A DNA stretch of 64,000 nucleotides from Isoetes taiwanensis (taxonomy: Eukaryota > Streptophyta > Lycopodiopsida > Isoetales > Isoetaceae). Position 1 is the stretch's first letter. Each line of letters begins with the position of its first letter. The stretch is from NCBI GenBank assembly GCA_021234155.1, contig JAJEKV010000078.1, forward strand, positions 808,001 to 872,000, written 5' to 3'. Positions 44,940-56,153 of this stretch are shown here, in pieces. The translations under genes and the position numbers were made by a program. The notes under the pieces were generated by a model that ran no database searches, had not been told where the DNA came from, and was given only the letters and a program-made list of their open reading frames with translations.

Positions 44940-45896
44940 AACACACCACTGCCGTAGTAAACTTCAAGTTTCTTCTTTCATGCCAATGTAAACTCGATGT
45001 GCCAAATTTCCTCTTCATAAGCAAATAGTTGAGAAATTGCCAACGTTTATTTGTCAATTATTCTTCAAAGACTTTTTTTTGTTGAAAGTTATAAGAGCCT
45101 GGTATGGGTAGAGAAATATCTAGCGAAACCCATTTATTGTATTGAAAATGGTGTTGTATGCCCCTTGAGTTCGAACCATTGTCAAATTTTGCAACATATC
45201 CTTACTTTGTAATGCATGTTGAGGCCTAATGTAAATTCAAATGTGTTTGTGCTTCATATTTCCAACTTTGCTTATGTGATGTAGCTACATGGACTGCGAT
45301 CATAACAGGATTTAATTTGGTTAATTCTGGAAGAAAATGCAACTTGCTTGATAAGTTGAACTATAGAGCATTATAAATTGCAAGTATTTGAAAACTAATG
45401 ATTGATTCTTTGGCTGACCAGTTTAAAATAACATATAAAATCCACATAATTGAATTGGGCATTGTGATTACTTTAAGCCCAAATTTATGCCTATGGCTTC
45501 ATTTATTTTTGTTAAAGTTAGATTAGACATGGGTATTCTTCTTTGCCGGAGGCAACATTGTGCTTTTTATTTGTCACATAGTGCAAGGTCGAATTATGAG
45601 GTTAACTTATAATTTTCTTATTGGAGGAATATTGCTATTGTGTTGATATTAGTATAAAACGGCAAAAAAGTCCACCACCAATATTAAATGTTGTCACACC
45701 TAGATTTAAGCAAATGTGCCACCGCCAATATTAAGTGTTATCACACCTAGATTTAAACAAATGTGGAGCAATCATGAGCTATACATTGCTAATATTTGGG
45801 GTTCACAAATTTAGATTTAGGTTGTGGTGCATGTGACAATGTCAATAGCATACCATTCGACCCTTTGGATGTTGCAAATTTGTCAGAGACCACAAA

Positions 45897-45975
45897 TATG
45901 TACTATGAAGGTTTTCTATCGTATCCACCTATGCATCCTATCCTATTCCACTCCAGAATTCTATTTTGCCACATA
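45897..45975 (+). mobile_element. Helitron 5' end fragment in copy B
   Basis: TATGTACTATGAAGG after an A. Similar to the start of the next two elements; truncated after 79 bases by the insertion at 45976. Confidence 0.6.
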
Positions 45976-46674
45976 TATGTACTATAAAGGTTTGTATCAT
46001 ATCCACCTATGCAAAACCTATCCTATTCCACTCAAGCATTCTATTCTATCATACATGTTCTTATATCTACACATTCTATTTAAGCACTCTCTTACATCTA
46101 CATAATCTATTAATAGAACCATATAATTCCACCTAAGCACTCCATTCATTTCATTCAATTTATGCACCTCCACCTAAGCACTCCATTCATTTCATTCAAT
46201 TTATGCACCTCCACCTAAGCACTCCATTCATTTCATTCAATTTATGCACCTCCATTCTGGATGCCCAAACTGCATGCCATGACTACACATTCAAGCTCGC
46301 CACCATAGGCACGACGGGAGGAGCTTCTATACCAATCAGTCTCACAAGTGAGCTTCATATCGAGCCGACAGATGTTCCTAGAGTTCTTTGGGATAGGTTC
46401 TTCATAATGTGGATCCATTGAGGTTGATGAACATAACCTCTATTTGCACCAAAAATATTTTGTATTTGTGTGTAGACCTGGTTTATTTGTTTAAGATTTT
46501 GTTTGAACTTCATATTATGTGTACCTTTAAAAGTAAAATTTGTTCCCTATCCATATGTGTCTATTGCACCTAAACATATATTGTGCACGTTCATGACACA
46601 ACCATGACTAACGCACAAAAATGCTTTCACATGTCTATGACTAATGCCCGGCATCGCCGGGCATACGTTTCTAG
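45976..46674 (+). mobile_element. Non-autonomous Helitron, unit 1
   Basis: 699 bp, starting TATGTACTATAAAGG directly after an A. It ends with the hairpin ATGCCCGGC-ATC-GCCGGGCAT (46644-46664), six bases, then CTAG. A hairpin shortly before a CTRR end, with insertion between A and T and no target duplication, is the Helitron signature. The 5' end starts TA rather than the usual TC. Three 41-bp direct repeats (TCCACCTAAGCACTCCATTC...) lie at about 46130-46252. The 72-codon frame has no helicase motif. Non-autonomous. Confidence 0.82.
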
Positions 46675-47373
46675 TATGTACTATAAAGGTTTGTATCATA
46701 TCCACCTATGCAAAACCTATCCTATTCCACTCAAGCATTCTATTCTATCATACATGTTCTTATATCTACACATTCTATTTAAGCACTCTCTTACATCTAC
46801 ATAATCTATTAATATAACCATATAATTCCACCTAAGCACTCCATTCATTTCATTCAATTTATGCACCTCCACCTAAGCACTCCATTCATTTCATTCAATT
46901 TATGCACCTCCACCTAAGCACTCCATTCATTTCATTCAATTTATGCACCTCCATTCTGGATGCCCAAACTGCACGCCATGACTACACATTCAAGCTCGCC
47001 ACCATAGGCACGACGGGAGGAGCTTCTATACCAATCAGTCTCACAAGTGAGCTTCATATCGAGCGGACAGATGTTCCTAGAGTTCTTTGGGATAGGTTCT
47101 TCATAATGTGGATCCATTGAGGTTGATGAACATAACCTCTATTTGCACCAAAAATATCTTGTATTTGTGTGTAGACCTGGTTTATTTGTTTAAGATTTTG
47201 TTTGAACTTCATATTATGTGTACCTTTAAAAGTAAAATTTGTTCCCTATCCATATGTGTCTATTGCACCTAAACATATATTGTGCACGTTCATGACACAA
47301 CCATGACTAACGCACATAAATGCTTTCACATGTCTATGACTAATGCCCGGCATCGCCGGGCATACGTTTCTAG
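46675..47373 (+). mobile_element. Non-autonomous Helitron, unit 2, head-to-tail
   Basis: A second 699-bp copy with only a few substitutions, starting exactly at the base after CTAG of unit 1 and ending CTAG at 47370-47373, followed by T. The pair therefore sits as A|unit 1|unit 2|T. Both contain the three 41-bp repeats and the terminal hairpin. Confidence 0.82.
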
Positions 47374-47580
47374 TTGTTAGTCATTTTGGTTTGTGTTTAT
47401 GGCACTGAGGCGCCATTTTCGATGCAGTAGTCTTGACTGTAGGTTAGGATTCTGCCATGCGCCGTGGCGCCATTTGTGGTTTTCTTGGCTTCAGTACATA
47501 ATGAGTTTTAAATTTTACCTTTGAAATGGTGCCACGATGCCTTTTGCATTCCATTGCTAACAAATGTCCTTTACATTCAG
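47374..47580. other. Intron-like sequence with GGCGCC palindromes
   Basis: Decayed GGCGCC palindromes lie at about 47409-47418, 47454-47475 and 47524-47545. The stretch ends in TTTACATTCAG, the acceptor of the next relic. Confidence 0.45.
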
Positions 47581-49159
47581 CGGTACTTGGCTCTAGTAGA
47601 AGTTACCATGCGTGGTAAGCAGCCCAAAGACTTCAACTGGTGAGTCTTCATGCCAGAGAATATGTTTCAGCTGTTCCAGTCTCTGTGGAACCAATGGAAA
47701 AGTGACAAGCTCAAGGACAACAGAGGCCAGCCTATAGTCTGTGTCTGGGCCAAGGATAGTGACTACTTCAGTTAGACTTATCTGCGGTGCCTCAGAGGCA
47801 TGCATTATGAGGATTGCAGGGTCTTATTCCAGGAGGTGCTTGACGAGAAGATATATGTTAAGGTCTCCACTAAACAGGTGACCACTTCTTTAAGACGAGG
47901 GCCAGAATTCTCAAGACATTATCGTTTTTGAAGAAGAAATTTTTTGAATATGTCAAGGAAAACTTCCCAAGGAAGTTCACCTCCTTCGAAGACTTTTGTT
48001 CCACTGTGCCAGCCTTTGATGATGTCAGCTTAAAGGCCATAGAAACACTGCATAACAAATGGGTCAACGATGGCATTTCCAAGGAGGAATTTTTGGAAAC
48101 ATACCTCCAGCCTTGGCAAGGGTCATAAGAAATAAAGTTACGTAGAGGGATGTCACTGAAGACTTCTGCTACGAGGTTGAGCTCACTGATAGCAGAGGGC
48201 AGATCAAATGCACTCCTGCGCCCACCTCTTTGATTGTTCTGGATACGGGGAGTCTAACTCCAGTATGGGACCAATCGACACTGTCCAAGTTCTTTGACAC
48301 TACCGTTAAGCAGAGGTGCCAGCCTTTGATTTGTTTTTGCATGCCAAGAACACAATTTTGTTGTCTCCTCAGTGTTGGATAACCTGGACTCTAGATCCAG
48401 AGTTTATATTGGCATGTATGAGAATGAGTATAAGAATCCGGCACCAACAGGGGTGCTGGAACCGCATGCACTCGTCTACGCCACCAAGATCCAATCCTCT
48501 GCCCTGACTGTTGTCGAAGAGATTGACCTCAGGTTTTCCTATGCCGATGATCACCCACAACATCTTCTACCACTTCCTACTCACACTGAAGAAGCGACGG
48601 ACGGGGAGAGTGAGGCCATGACTGGAAAACTCTTTCGCATCAGATTCAGGCATTGTTGGTAAGGCTTGCCCGGAGAAATCATAATGAGAAGTCAGCTAGG
48701 TCCTGCAACCTGTTCCTACCTCATGCATGAGCTAGTACAGCCAGATACAAGAGTGTTCGATTACTTCTCTTGTGGTGCTTTTGGCAGAGCTGCATTGATT
48801 CATAAAAGGCTCTACATCATGTTCGAACATGATCAGGTCAAATAACAGTGCATGAAGTGGATTCTTGGTAGGCTAGACCGCGTGCTCAATCTTATCCTCA
48901 CTGCAATCCCTGTGTCCCAGCATCAAGGTGTTGTTGAAGGTGGACTTGAGGAACATGCAGAAACAATCCAAGCACCTAAATCACCTGAGATTGTTGATGT
49001 TGACTATGAGGCTATTAAAGAAGCTAAATTCGACCTCGACAATCTCGATGAAGCTGACCTCACTATCCATGCATTTGATTTTGATCCCATCAACGGTGCT
49101 GGGACATCGAATCCTCTTGCTGGCACTGAGAAGCCTGATATAGTAGAGAAAGACTTGTA
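47581..49159 (+). pseudogene. Decayed multi-exon coding relic (right part)
   Basis: After the acceptor TTTACATTCAG comes LALVEVTMRGKQPKDFNW, a stop, then MFQLFQSLWNQWKSDKLKDN, GQPIVCVWAKDSDYF and VLDEKIYVKVSTKQ with a donor ACAG|GTGACC. Next comes 47928-48128 (FEYVKENFPRKFTSFEDFCS ... EFLETYLQPWQ), 48372-48662 (EPHALVYATKIQSSALTVVE) and 48852-49160 (acidic, DVDYEAIKEAKFDLDNLDEA). Stops and frame changes separate them. The family is not recognised. A decayed GGCGCC palindrome follows at 49318, as in the relic at 23-24.8 kb. Confidence 0.4.
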
Positions 49160-49552
49160 AATTATGTGTATCTCAAATGTTAAAATAATATTTTTTGTAT
49201 ATAAATTTATCGAGCTCATACATTGCTCGTGTCTCTAAGTGCCGATGGATATGCAAATCTTCCTTGTTATAAAATTAATCTTATTTTTAGCTGTAATTTC
49301 TGCATTGTCATGTTTCTAATGGTGCCAGATAATGGCACTTCACATGGACGAATACACATACGCCATAATAGCTCAAAAAGTGGCCATAAAACAGACTAAA
49401 AAACAATTTCTTCCCTAATTGGAATGAGGAAATTTCTCATTTTAATGAAATTGTGCTTCATTATATGTTAATGGATTTTGGTTATGCATGTATTGCAGAT
49501 GAATATTAATAAATATCAATTTAGAATTGAATTGAATCATATTGAATGGTTA
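49160..49552. other. No gene; one GGCGCC-type palindrome
   Basis: AATGGTGCCAGATAATGGCA at 49318 is a degenerate member of the palindrome family. Nothing else was seen. Confidence 0.35.
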
Positions 49553-51530
49553 TTATCCTCCATGAAGACCAATCGGCGTATGGGACCTAATAAAGGAGCG
49601 CAAGACATATAAGTGGGGGGATGTCTCATTTTGCCCTTTGTAAGTGAATGAGCGAGGCCTAGACTGACGTGAGGATAAGATAAGGACTAACTTAGACTTG
49701 GCCAGATTGACATACATGTCACTGGCCTGGAAGAATCTGTCCAAGGCAACTAGATGGCACTGCATGTCTGCTAGAGTGTAGGCTAGGAGGTCTACATTAT
49801 CAACATATATGAGCTGCCTGGTGATTTGGTGAAAAAGTTGAGCTTCGCCATCGCCATTGTCAGCAAGCAAGCTTTCTAACTGATCAATGTAAAGCCCAAA
49901 CAATATTGGAGAGAGGGGGCATCCCTGGCGAACCCTAATACTGCTGTCATATGGTTGGCCTATCACCTGCAACTAGCCTGAGCATGTCCCATATATCTAT
50001 GCACTGCATTTTGCAGATCCACAGAGACCCCCAATTGTCAAAATCTTGCCCACAACCTTTCCTGAGGCACATTGTCAAAAGTCGTAGCAAAGTCAATGAA
50101 ACAATACAGTTTCTGTCGATGGTTCCTGCTATTTTCAACCAAAGTCTGAAGCATAAAGATATGATTAACGTTGAGTGTCAGAGCCTGAATCTATCTGTAT
50201 GAGGGCTTGTACCTTTGTCGCCTTTGCCCATCCTGTCAACTAGCAATTTTCCAAGTATTGAACTGATCATGATTGTTCAGTAATTGGTTGGACAGTGTGG
50301 GTCACCTGCAAGATGGAAAAAACCATGCTAGTGGTCCACTAGATGTTTGGAAGGAAGGAAGGAAGGAAGGAAGGAAGGAAGGAAGGTTCTTTTATCGTCC
50401 GCAGAGGCCAATCGGCCTATGGGACCCAAATTACACGGGTGCAGCAAGCCCGTTGCTACCCGGATTAAAAAACCCCCCCTTAGGAGGGAAAACCGTCGCA
50501 GCAACAAATCTGCTGGCAGCTGTACAAATATACATATATACACATGAATTCCCGGCACCTCAGGTAGGCGCCCGGGGGCAGAGGTGAGTCTGCAGATCCA
50601 AAATCTCCTGGAGGTAGGAGCCAAGGGATCGAACTGATGGCGTAGGGGGGAGGGGTGGGACCTTCCTGTAACACCCCATTGAACAAGGTACTTAGGATCA
50701 GTACTATGGACGACCCTGCCGACTTGAGCAACTTTGCCTGCATACCATCCAAGTCTACCACTTTCCCATTTCCAAGATGTTGTAAGCCCTAGATGACATC
50801 CGCCTCTATAATTTCCAGTGTCGGGCCTTTTTCGACGGTATTGTTGCTCGTGCACCCTAAGGATCGTAGAGCTGCTACAAGTATTGCCCCCATTACTTGG
50901 AAGTGATATTCCCTGTCGGCTATACTAGCTTCCTAAGACACTTTGCTAGAAGGTCCTACGATGATGATCCAGGAGGTAAAACATTTCCTTTTGATGCCTC
51001 ATCCTTGGCTTTCTTAACCTTGAGGAAAGCATGGTACTATCTGGTTGTGCATGGACGTAGAGCGGGATTTGTGACCTGGCGAAGTCAGCATTTGAGTTCC
51101 TTACACTCAGCGTCAAACCATTGGTTATATGGGAAGATTGTGGTCTCTACAATCCGTTGTGGGCATCTTCTTCCAAAGCATCTTTTTGCAGTAGTCCCGA
51201 GTACGTCAATCAATTGGCCCATCTGTTGCTTTAGTATAGGGAATTGCAAAAATTCTTGTCAAGTCATTCGTGAGAATACATGCATAAGCCTCTGCATCTT
51301 CGTAATTCAATTGCAGTTGAGGCATGCAAGGAGTTTCCATCGCGCAGGGGTTTGAACAGCCTGCCAGTTGCAGGTAAAGTGGCAGGTGGTCTGAGTCGAT
51401 CTTCACATCTCTACTATCTGTGGCCACCTGAAAGTGATTGACCATATGGATATTCTGATCAGCCGCTAATACATAGTCCAAAATCACATGTGCACCTCTA
51501 CAGATCACCAAGACTCAAACAATGATACAT
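49553..51530 (-). mobile_element. LINE (endonuclease to 3' tag), degraded
   Basis: Minus strand, in order: endonuclease C-terminus (HVILDYVLAADQNIHMVNHF, then IDSDHLPLYLQL with the SDH catalytic block) at 51206-51511; RT start (LGNGKVVDLDGMQAKLL) at about 50700-50770; a nested insertion; VNHIFMLQTLVENSRN and CFIDFATTFDNVPQERLWA at about 50020-50170; VRQGCPLSPILFGLYIDQLE at about 49870-49940; and LIYVDNVDLLA. The catalytic YADD is changed to YVDN, so the enzyme would be dead even without the frameshifts. It ends with the complement of AGGTCCCATACGCCGATTGG and a decayed tail near 49553. The 5' part of the endonuclease is missing or unrecognised. Confidence 0.8.
50349..50640 (-). mobile_element. 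Nested LINE 3' end inside the LINE
   Basis: The complement ends TTTGGGTCCCATAGGCCGAT, GCGGACGATAAAAGAACC and a (TTCC)n tail seen as (GGAA)n at 50349-50386. It interrupts the RT of the surrounding LINE between LFNGVLQEG and the next RT block. The upstream part (GTATATTTGTACAGCTGCC, GGTTTTCCCTCC) resembles the 3' UTR of the copies at 8.7 and 29.2 kb. The 5' boundary is approximate. Confidence 0.75.
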
Positions 51531-54380
51531 TCTTCAAGTTTCTTATACTATTTTGATCCACTCACAAGCAATGCATAAGAACATTATCCAAAATCACATG
51601 TGCCCCTTCACTTATCACCAAGATGTAAACAATGATACATTCTTCAAGTTTGTTATACTATTTTGATCCACTCACAATCAATGTATAGAATAATAAAACC
51701 TATAGATTAAGCTAAAAGAAGACATGATATCTCAACATTACAAAACTCAAATCACAAAACTTCATGATGTAGCCGAGGTGTTTTTTGCTAATGTCTTTTA
51801 AAAACACCCTATGCCAATGGAACTATTATTAATTTCAATATGTGATGTTGCATAGAGTTGGTTCACACTACGAATAATTAGCAAAGTAAGAGCCTTCTAG
51901 TGCTTAGAGAAGCAAGCATCTAATCGATGAGCTAGGAGTTAAAACTCCAAATACCATATGCCATGATGCTTGCTGAGGCTAGTAGGCTGCCATTGGAGGG
52001 AGTGGCACTCTATTAGTAGCATGTCTATGTAACTAGAGTGATGGCCTTATCACATGATAGGCTACCATATAAGGCAATGGAAGAAAGCAAAGAAAGGTTG
52101 GTATATGGCTGCAAAGATGGGACATTAGTATGGGGGATTTGATATCTATTTGGGACTTGTTAAAACCAAAGTCACTGAGAAACTATAACCAATCCACAAG
52201 GCTGAATAGACTTTTATAGACGAGAAGTAAATACATAGTGATGTACATAGCACAACAGTACTTGATAGTCCATTTGCCGATGTCATCTAGACACCTGATT
52301 TGCCGGATGAGGTTTAATATCCCATCACCTACAAATTGAGTGTGGAAGGTGGCATAAGATACCGAGATCCAGTCACACATGTCAGATATATAGGACAGGG
52401 GATGTAGAGGATGAGCATCACTTTTTGCTTATCTGTGCAGCTTACACATCTGTAAGAGAGCAACACAAGATCCAAATAGCAGACTGTGTGAATATCTATA
52501 CTCTTTTTCAGTTACCATCAACCATCCTTCATAATGATGATATTTATGACCTCAGAATGCGTCCGATCAGCGTCATCTTATTCTACCAAAACCCAAAACC
52601 ACTTATTTTCTATCTTAACCTGCCTCCATCTTCTGTACTTGAAAGTGATAAAGAGAGTTTGCTTTCGAATGTAATATCTAATTCGTGTGCTCTCCTTCTT
52701 TATTCTGCATTCGACATTCTCCACAGACTCATGCAATCTACTAGACCAATCTTCATAGAAAATCTTATCCAAAAAGATCTCAGAAGCATTCATTTGTATA
52801 CATCTTGGATGTTTTTTGACAACTTCGACATCCTTAAACAATGCAATGAACATGTTCATAGCTATATTTACCTTAACATGGCCACATACTCCACCCTTTT
52901 CTCTCATTGCAGTCAATATTTTCTAGGTCAGCTTCGTTCCCGTCAAAAAAAGCATTGTACTATTTAAAGGGTGAGAGTGAATCTGAGAGAGAGGGGGCAG
53001 AGGTAGTTCAACTATCTTGTTCTTCCGGGGATAGTATTCATAGTGCCAAAACCGCACACCATTCTTTATGAGTTGTATCGTTTTCTGACCTTCAAAGAGT
53101 AGAGAACAGATATCATAGTGAAAAGAATGGAATACGCTTGTTGTAAAGCTCCTGCACATCGGAAATACAAAGCCCTGAGAGAAAAACAATACAAATTTGA
53201 TTACTAAAAATTACAGTCAAGAAAGACACTAAATTTACAAACAATTATCTTGGAGCAAACAAAGAAGAGGTTAGAAAAACATTAAAATGTTTAAGGATTA
53301 TACTGCTCATGGAGCTTGGAAGAATACCTGGGTGCAGCGCTGGGAGAAGATGCGATTGGTGCTGAGGAAAATCACTAGGAAGGAGACAGAGTTTTTATAG
53401 AGAGGGGAAACTTTCCAAAACTTTCGGTGGTAATTTAGGGTGGGATGGAGTTGCAATAATCCCCTCCAACCCAACAACCTTGAAACCCAAATAGGTTGGG
53501 ATCTTGCCAAACCTGCGGATTAACTACACTTGGAACATGGTTCCAAGCTTGGCTAAAAAAATCATGTACATGCCGATCGAGGTATTGGTTGCGGGTTTTC
53601 CATGCTGGCATCGAGGCTGGACCCTCAAATGATCCCATCAAACCTCTAATGATTAGGCCCCAACATATCCAATGTGTGCGCAACAAAGCCTATCACACGT
53701 TTATTATTTTGTTATTTTATTTGCAACATGTATAAATTTAAAAGATTGTGTTACTAGTTTCGAAGATTGCAATGTGAAATGCGTATCAAATGTTCATGGT
53801 GAAATCGCATATCAAACTTTTGCAATGCATTTTCAAACTAAAATACTTCTGTAAAGCATTTCAACTTTTATTTTACTACCTTGTAACAGGCATCAAATAT
53901 GTTTGCGTTTCAAAATCTTGATGCGTTACAATGGGAGCGTATCAAAAAACCCATATTCTTGTAGGAAAAGCTTTATTATCATTTCTGAGAGCTAGACTTT
54001 CATACAGGGTAATTGAGAGAAATATTATCTTGAGTCCATATTTCTATAATGAGAATTTGAAAGTGCAAGAAGCGTCAGCTTCCTAGTTATTGCCGATCAC
54101 TAAATAACAAAAGCAAGTCAAACCAATAGTTTGACAGGTAAAGATGAACATCTACATACAAGAAAAAGTAATATACGAGAACAAAAAATCATCTTGTGGG
54201 ACAAAGAAATGAGCAAATGACACGTATAAAATGAATAATTCTATGGATACACAAAAATATTCTATAATCTTCAACCCAACATACAAAACGTGGGTTTGAG
54301 AAATGGGTTTAAATGAACTAAGAAGGTGTATTAAACATAAGTCCATTATGGCATTTGTGCACCACAGGACCTAGGCACTA
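51531..54380. other. No supported gene; possible minus-strand relic
   Basis: The minus-strand frame 52578-52916 (HPRCIQMNASEIFLDKIF, WSSRLHESVENVECR) and 52183-52380 (QFVGDGILNLIRQIRCLDDI) have some protein character but no known motif, and no splice model connects them. A 100-base direct repeat (AAAATCACATGTGC...TTTTGATCCACTCACAA) lies at about 51478-51560 and 51589-51676. Confidence 0.3.
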
Positions 54381-54507
54381 GGGTGAAAATAAAGTTACCC
54401 TTGTCAGGATCATGTGGCACAATCCCAACAGTTGGTGATTCCATCATGTAGAATAACCTGTGGTCATGATTGCATGACCCCTAACAAGGGTAACTCTATT
54501 TTCACCC
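54381..54507. mobile_element. 127-bp foldback element (MITE-like)
   Basis: It starts GGGTGAAAATAAAGTTACCC and ends with the complement of GGGTGAAAATAGAGTTACCC; the inverted repeats match at 23 of 24 bases and continue weakly to about 34. No coding frame. The flanks (CTA and ATA) do not give a clear target duplication. Confidence 0.65.
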
Positions 54508-54544
54508 ATACCTTGAACGTAGTATCGCCTACCCAGTTGGATGA

Positions 54545-54730
54545 ACTTGAGCATCATCCATGGCAATTTTTGATGTGGCAGGAGGGTTCTAAATGGTAGT
54601 GTGGAAGGAGAGTTCTAAATGGCAGTTTTTGATGTGGAAGGAGGGTTTTAAATGGTAATTCCTGATGTGGTGGCAATTCCTGATGTGGCAGTTCCTGGTG
54701 TGGAAGCACGGTTCAGAGTGGCAGTTCTTG
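54545..54730 (+). repeat. Tandem GATGTGG(A/C)AGGAGGGTTTTAAATGG repeats
   Basis: Four to five imperfect units with TTTTTGATGTGG, GGAGGGTTCTAAATGG and TCCTGATGTGGCAGTTCC. They overlap the last codons of the gene on the minus strand. Confidence 0.6.
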
Positions 54731-55815
54731 AGGGGTAGCAACATCATGAAGCTGTGAATAGCAGCCCCATGAAGCTTTCAACTTGAACGACCGGTCTCTT
54801 ACTCTTTCTTCCCTGCACAGTCTACAATGTGACTTAGGAAAGACCCATTGTTTCATCAGTCTCGCTTCTCTCGTTATGTACTGAAGGTGTCCCCCTTTAA
54901 TACAAAACACCATACGGATGGCCTTGAAGCCAAATGGAACTTTACCCCCCTTCAAGTTCAAGAAATAACCATTAGGCCACGTGCCAATGCCATCCCCGTG
55001 CACATATACCCCTTTTCCTAGTGTGAGCTTGGTGCAATAACTTATTTCGGTTATTACCCAGATCTCAATCATTCCGCTCTTCCTGGAATATTAAGTTTAA
55101 TAAGAAATTAAGAACGGTCTGAAGCAATAGCAAGGCGCAGAAAGGAACTTACAAGAACGTGTATCGCCGTTTGATTCGATCCATGTCCGGCACCCATAAT
55201 GGGGGATCGTTGTAAAAGAGTGCTTCCAGAAGGTTGTGGTTAATGTGCTCCACTGTGACGCCGTCGGCCTTCCAGTAATGTTTCTGACGCAACTTAACGA
55301 GCTGCAGCATCTTAGAATACAGACCTGTGGTGAATTGCAACTCCATCTCCAATTTAGACCTTTTTTCCACGGTCCCACGATGTTTGTTTTCAACCGTCTT
55401 AGCAATTCCTTGGTCTTTAGGCTTATTAGGATTAGAATCTTCTTCATTTGTTACATCATACACCGTCTGGAGAAACTCCTGAATCCCTTGTTGGACCGGA
55501 ACTTTCTCCATTTCATTCGCATTCCCCGATGAACTTGGTTTACCCTCCCCAAGATCTACACTTGGTTGGATCTCTTCCTTATTTTTTTTCACATCCGTCT
55601 TTCCTTCAACACTTGGTTGGACTTGGATGGTCTTTTCCTTCCATTCATTCCAATCACCCTTTCCTAGATCCATAAGAGTACCAATTCTTTCCAGAACAGG
55701 AACATTATCCTCCCGACCCCTCTTGAGCAAGACGCTGAAGAGTTGCATGCCGCCGTCATTGCCCAGCACATCAAAAGGCACAAGGTTGTGATGCTCGAAC
55801 AGAAGACGCTTTAAT
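54713..55815 (-). CDS. Unidentified two-exon gene, 5'-truncated by the LTR
   Basis: Exon 1 is 55153-about 55815 and exon 2 is 54713-55082, separated by a 70-base intron with GTAAGT and TATTCCAG borders; the join is in frame. Exon 1 begins as LKRLLFEHHNLVPFDVLGN, has a globular start (MQLFSVLLKRGREDNVPVLE), an acidic/basic linker (about residues 60-150) and LLEALFYNDPPLWVPDMDRI. Exon 2 has KGVYVHGDGIGTWPNGYFLN and a Cys/Arg-rich stretch (KSHCRLCREERVRDRSF). I do not recognise the family. The apparent ATG at 55835 lies in the LTR-side sequence, so the original 5' end is probably lost. A TATA-like CTATATAG at about 55905 in the LTR could drive it. Confidence 0.5.
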
Positions 55816-56051
55816 ATGGACTCTTGACGTGGCAAGCTATCTCACCACCCAACCACGAGCCCTCAGCTATGACACAGCTGCCCCCAGAGCTCTCCCCCGA
55901 GCTACTATATAGCATGCACGCCCCTTTGGTCCATCTTTGGACCAAAGCCCTCCTTGGACCAAAGCCCTCTTTGGACCAAAGCCCAAAGAGCCACATGGCC
56001 TAAAAAGGCCTAAAGCCTTTTTTTGCCCATCCACGTCTTAGGCATATAGCA
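55816..56051 (-). repeat. Probable 3' LTR of the Ty3/Gypsy element
   Basis: On the minus strand a polypurine tract (CAAGAGGGGGGGAA) is followed by TGCTATATGCC, the usual TG start of an LTR. It contains four CTTTGGTCCAAAGAGGG-like repeats (about 55920-55990) and a TATA-like CTATATAG. The end (CA near 55816) is a guess, because the partner LTR lies outside the window. Confidence 0.5.
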
Positions 56052-56153
56052 TTCCCCCCCTCTTGACATTGCAACAGTCCTCTGCTGCAAAAGGGTGTCT
56101 AAATACCTTTAGCCATCCGAGCATAATCCTTCCTTGGCCCTCGCTTAGGCCGG

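Larger units (their letters stand above)
39207..45975. repeat. Segmental duplication, copy B
   Basis: Second copy of 24950-31748, same orientation. It carries two insertions absent from copy A: a MITE (39910-40464) and a 1.43-kb retroelement (43369-44799). It lacks the copy-A LINE and about 15 bases near 43225 (copy A about 30415). Its right end meets two tandem Helitrons. Confidence 0.9.

Noticed and set aside
46130-46970. Regular 41-bp repeats that could suggest a CRISPR-like array
   Set aside because: They are adjacent direct repeats with no spacers, inside Helitrons in a plant genome.
46203-47120. Two near-identical 72-codon ORFs
   Set aside because: They lie in the duplicated Helitron body and have no recognisable domain; identity reflects the tandem copy.
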